From: Erwinia psidii
GTDB lineage: Bacteria > Pseudomonadota > Gammaproteobacteria > Enterobacterales > Enterobacteriaceae
Length of the DNA stretch: 64,000 nt
Assembly: GCF_003846135.1 (NCBI RefSeq)
Contig: NZ_RHHM01000008.1
Coordinates: 1-64,000, forward strand
Direction: 5' to 3'
Below are positions 62,472 through 64,000 of the stretch, piece by piece. Under the pieces are notes generated by a model. The model ran no database searches. It was not told the DNA's origin and saw nothing but the letters and a program-made list of their open reading frames with translations. The translations under genes and the position numbers were made by a program. The first letter of the stretch is position 1. Each line of letters begins with the position of its first letter.

Positions 62472-63422
62472 ATGTTTTCATGGTGCCATAACCGTCTGGA
62501 AATCACCGGTAAGTCAGTCTGCATTGATGTGATGCAGTCATGGGTCGCCGGCACGGAAACCCCGTTGTATCGCCATGCCATCCGGCGGGGGATAAAGCTG
62601 TTTCTCGCCGGCTGCGCCGGGATACTCAAACCGGTGAAGTTTATGGAATATGTGCCTTATCCGATGCTGACCGCATCAGGAACGGGCACGCATACCGCGC
62701 CGAATCAGGCGTTCCAGCACTTTCTGGAGCTGCTGGAAAGGGACGCCTGGCTGGACGGCACGACGCTTTCACGCCTGGAGAAAATCTGGCAGATGTCAGA
62801 TATCAGTTCTCTTAAGTGGGAGAGTATTCCCTACCCGGCGCGACAGATAATGACACAGCTGATGGCCGTACACGGTGCCGACTGGTTCGGCATGGCGGGG
62901 GCAGGCGGGCAGTTCGATCCGCAGGATCGCTGGGAATGGCTCAACGCGCTGCCGGAGACCACCTGTCCGTGTGACATGCTGATGGTGATGCCGTCACGGC
63001 TGGCCACGGAGCTGAATGGAAACAGCGGACTGTTTACCGGCCTCAGCAGCACCTCTGAGCTGTATGTTCAGCTGTTTGGCATGGAGTTCCCTGCGGGCCA
63101 TCAGGCACGCTGGAACCGTGAGGATATGAGTTCACTTACGCTTATTCTCTCAACGCCGTGGTATCCCCCGTCTGGTGAGGTCATGGGGGAAATGTCACAG
63201 ATGTTTGACTGCGAAATCCGTCACTACTGGCTTTCACCGGATGTCGGCCTCTCCGGGTATAACTGTTTTGACCGGGGTGACCACGTTGACAGTGGGCCCT
63301 GGCCGGAAGACGCCTCAGGCGTCTCCGCTCACGGTGAAAACGCCCGGATGTACCTGGTGGCGTCAGAAACGTCAGATGTGCCGACGCCAGTGGCGTTACA
63401 TTATGGCAGCATACGTGCTTAG
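62472..63422 (+). CDS. Api92-like / DUF1281-type protein
   Basis: 316 residues. The start MFSWCHNRLEITGKSVCIDV resembles the MANWCSN-type N-terminus of DUF1281/Api92 proteins of plasmids and ICEs. The C-terminal half (LSSTSELYVQLFGMEFPAGH, LTLILSTPWYPPSGEVMGEM) fits the ferredoxin-like DUF1281 C-terminal part. Function unknown. It is followed by an intrinsic terminator, so the unit ends here. Confidence 0.68.
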   Translation: MFSWCHNRLEITGKSVCIDVMQSWVAGTETPLYRHAIRRGIKLFLAGCAGILKPVKFMEYVPYPMLTASGTGTHTAPNQAFQHFLELLERDAWLDGTTLSRLEKIWQMSDISSLKWESIPYPARQIMTQLMAVHGADWFGMAGAGGQFDPQDRWEWLNALPETTCPCDMLMVMPSRLATELNGNSGLFTGLSSTSELYVQLFGMEFPAGHQARWNREDMSSLTLILSTPWYPPSGEVMGEMSQMFDCEIRHYWLSPDVGLSGYNCFDRGDHVDSGPWPEDASGVSAHGENARMYLVASETSDVPTPVALHYGSIRA

Positions 63423-63458
63423 CGTTATCAGAAAGCCGGTTTAACCGGTTTACTCTCC

Positions 63459-63488
63459 GGCCACAGCGTTTGCTGTGGCCATTTTTTT
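63459..63488 (+). terminator. Intrinsic terminator after the Api92-like gene
   Basis: GGCCACAGC (63459-63467) pairs with GCTGTGGCC (63472-63480), followed by A and T7. Confidence 0.9.
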
Positions 63489-63493
63489 CCACT

Positions 63494-63549
63494 CCTGAGG
63501 GAAACATCGTTTCCCTCAGGGGCGTGTTCCCTTTTTTTACCGGAACACG
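63494..63549 (+). promoter_or_regulatory. Switch-like leader of the methylase gene
   Basis: Hairpin 1: 63494-63504 with 63510-63520 (11 perfect pairs). Hairpin 2: CGTGTTCC 63523-63530 with GGAACACG 63542-63549, ending one base before the ATG. Competing pairing: 63499-63509 with 63523-63531, nine pairs with two bulges. Confidence 0.62.
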
Positions 63550-63550
63550 T

Positions 63551-64000
63551 ATGAAAAACCGAATTAATCACGAGAAGGCGTTTCTCTCTCTTTTTAACCA
63601 GACCGCCCGGTATTACCCTCGGCACAAAGTGTTCGAGGACTTTATCAGTTGCAGCGTCATTGCCTTTCAGAACGGCCTGCAATTCTGTGACAAACGTGAG
63701 CAGAAGTACCTGAAAATCGTGGGCGGGTACAAAAAGCCTGATGCGATGAATCTGGCCGGGTTACTGGCACATCTGGTGAACGGCCTGGAGGAAACAGAGT
63801 GTGACTTTCTGGGGCAGGTTTTTATGCAGCTGGAACTGGGTGATAAATATCGCGGCCAGTTTTTTACGCCGTGGAGCGTGGCACGGATGATGGCGCAACT
63901 GCAACTGGGCAGGGTGGAAGAATGGTTCCGGGAAAAACCGTTTATCACGCTCTCAGAACCTGCCTGCGGTTCAGGTTGTATGGTACTGGCGTTTGCCAGT
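63551..64000 (+). CDS. N6-adenine DNA methylase (partial, runs off the window)
   Basis: 150 residues visible. A helical N-terminal part, then YRGQFFTPWSVARMMAQLQL and the SAM-binding motif I in SEPACGSGCMVLAFA, typical of HsdM-like N6 methylases. The catalytic (N/D)PPY lies beyond the edge. Such orphan methylases on ICEs and plasmids may protect the element from restriction or alter gene expression. No restriction subunit is visible. Confidence 0.82.
   Translation, partial: MKNRINHEKAFLSLFNQTARYYPRHKVFEDFISCSVIAFQNGLQFCDKREQKYLKIVGGYKKPDAMNLAGLLAHLVNGLEETECDFLGQVFMQLELGDKYRGQFFTPWSVARMMAQLQLGRVEEWFREKPFITLSEPACGSGCMVLAFAS

Noticed and set aside
1..64000. CRISPR array or rRNA genes
   Set aside because: No regularly spaced short direct repeats and no rRNA-like sequence; the only regular tandem repeat is the 158-bp unit, which has no spacers.

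Overview
The window looks like most of an integrative and conjugative element (ICE) of the SPI-7 / PFGI-1 / PAPI-1 type in a plant-associated member of the Enterobacterales, probably Erwinia, Pantoea or a relative. The evidence is: a degenerate copy of the 3' end of tRNA-Phe at 546-595 as attachment site; the ICE replication and partition block; a complete type IVB pilus operon; a complete GI-type conjugation (T4SS) gene set; and, as cargo, type III effector genes behind a well-formed HrpL-type hrp box. The relaxase and the element's own integrase were not found and probably lie beyond the right edge.

Layout. 1-545: flank with the end of an IS3-family element and a gene fragment. 546-595: att. 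0.67-13.6 kb: parA, dnaB, parB, small accessory genes, ICE replication proteins, a 158-bp tandem repeat that is a candidate origin or centromere, topB, a STAXI-like structured RNA, a DUF3577/STY4534-type gene, ssb and a Phd/PIN toxin-antitoxin pair. 13.9-24.9 kb: pilL to pilV, with no shufflon recombinase. 25.0-27.0 kb: A+T-rich OafA-type acyltransferase. 27.1-33.7 kb: first T4SS block up to the coupling protein traD. 33.9-35.4 kb: A+T-rich cargo, a TIR-like protein and a convergent transglutaminase-like enzyme. 35.7-44.0 kb: second T4SS block including the VirB4-like ATPase. 44.1-48.5 kb: second cargo block with a DUF4225 protein, an hrp box, a chaperone, an ADP-ribosyltransferase-like effector, a deaminase-like protein, and a broken gene with a C16 tract. 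48.8-51.2 kb: GHKL ATPase with an HEXXH domain. 51.3-57.8 kb: third T4SS block (TraU-, TraH- and TraG-like) and a membrane protein of unknown role. 57.9-60.3 kb: second and third STAXI-like RNAs around a tyrosine recombinase, with long inverted repeats upstream of it. 60.4-64 kb: separately led accessory genes and the start of an N6-adenine DNA methylase.

How it fits together. ParA/ParB, DnaB, TopB, Ssb and the STY-type proteins would maintain and replicate the excised circle. The type IVB pilus and the T4SS would bring cells together and move DNA. The cargo would serve the host bacterium through plant effectors, surface modification and possible phage defence.

The most unexpected signal is a recurring 5' leader in front of eight genes (11825, 12396, 60453, 60855, 61326, 61713, 62472, 63551). 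Each has a GC-rich hairpin followed by a hairpin that hides the ribosome binding site or the start region, and each has a third, mutually exclusive pairing that would release it. The pairing scheme is kept while the sequence changes, so these may form one switch family controlling a set of ICE genes. The second main signal is the hrp-box effector operon inside the conjugation genes, including a chimeric effector and a deaminase-like protein.
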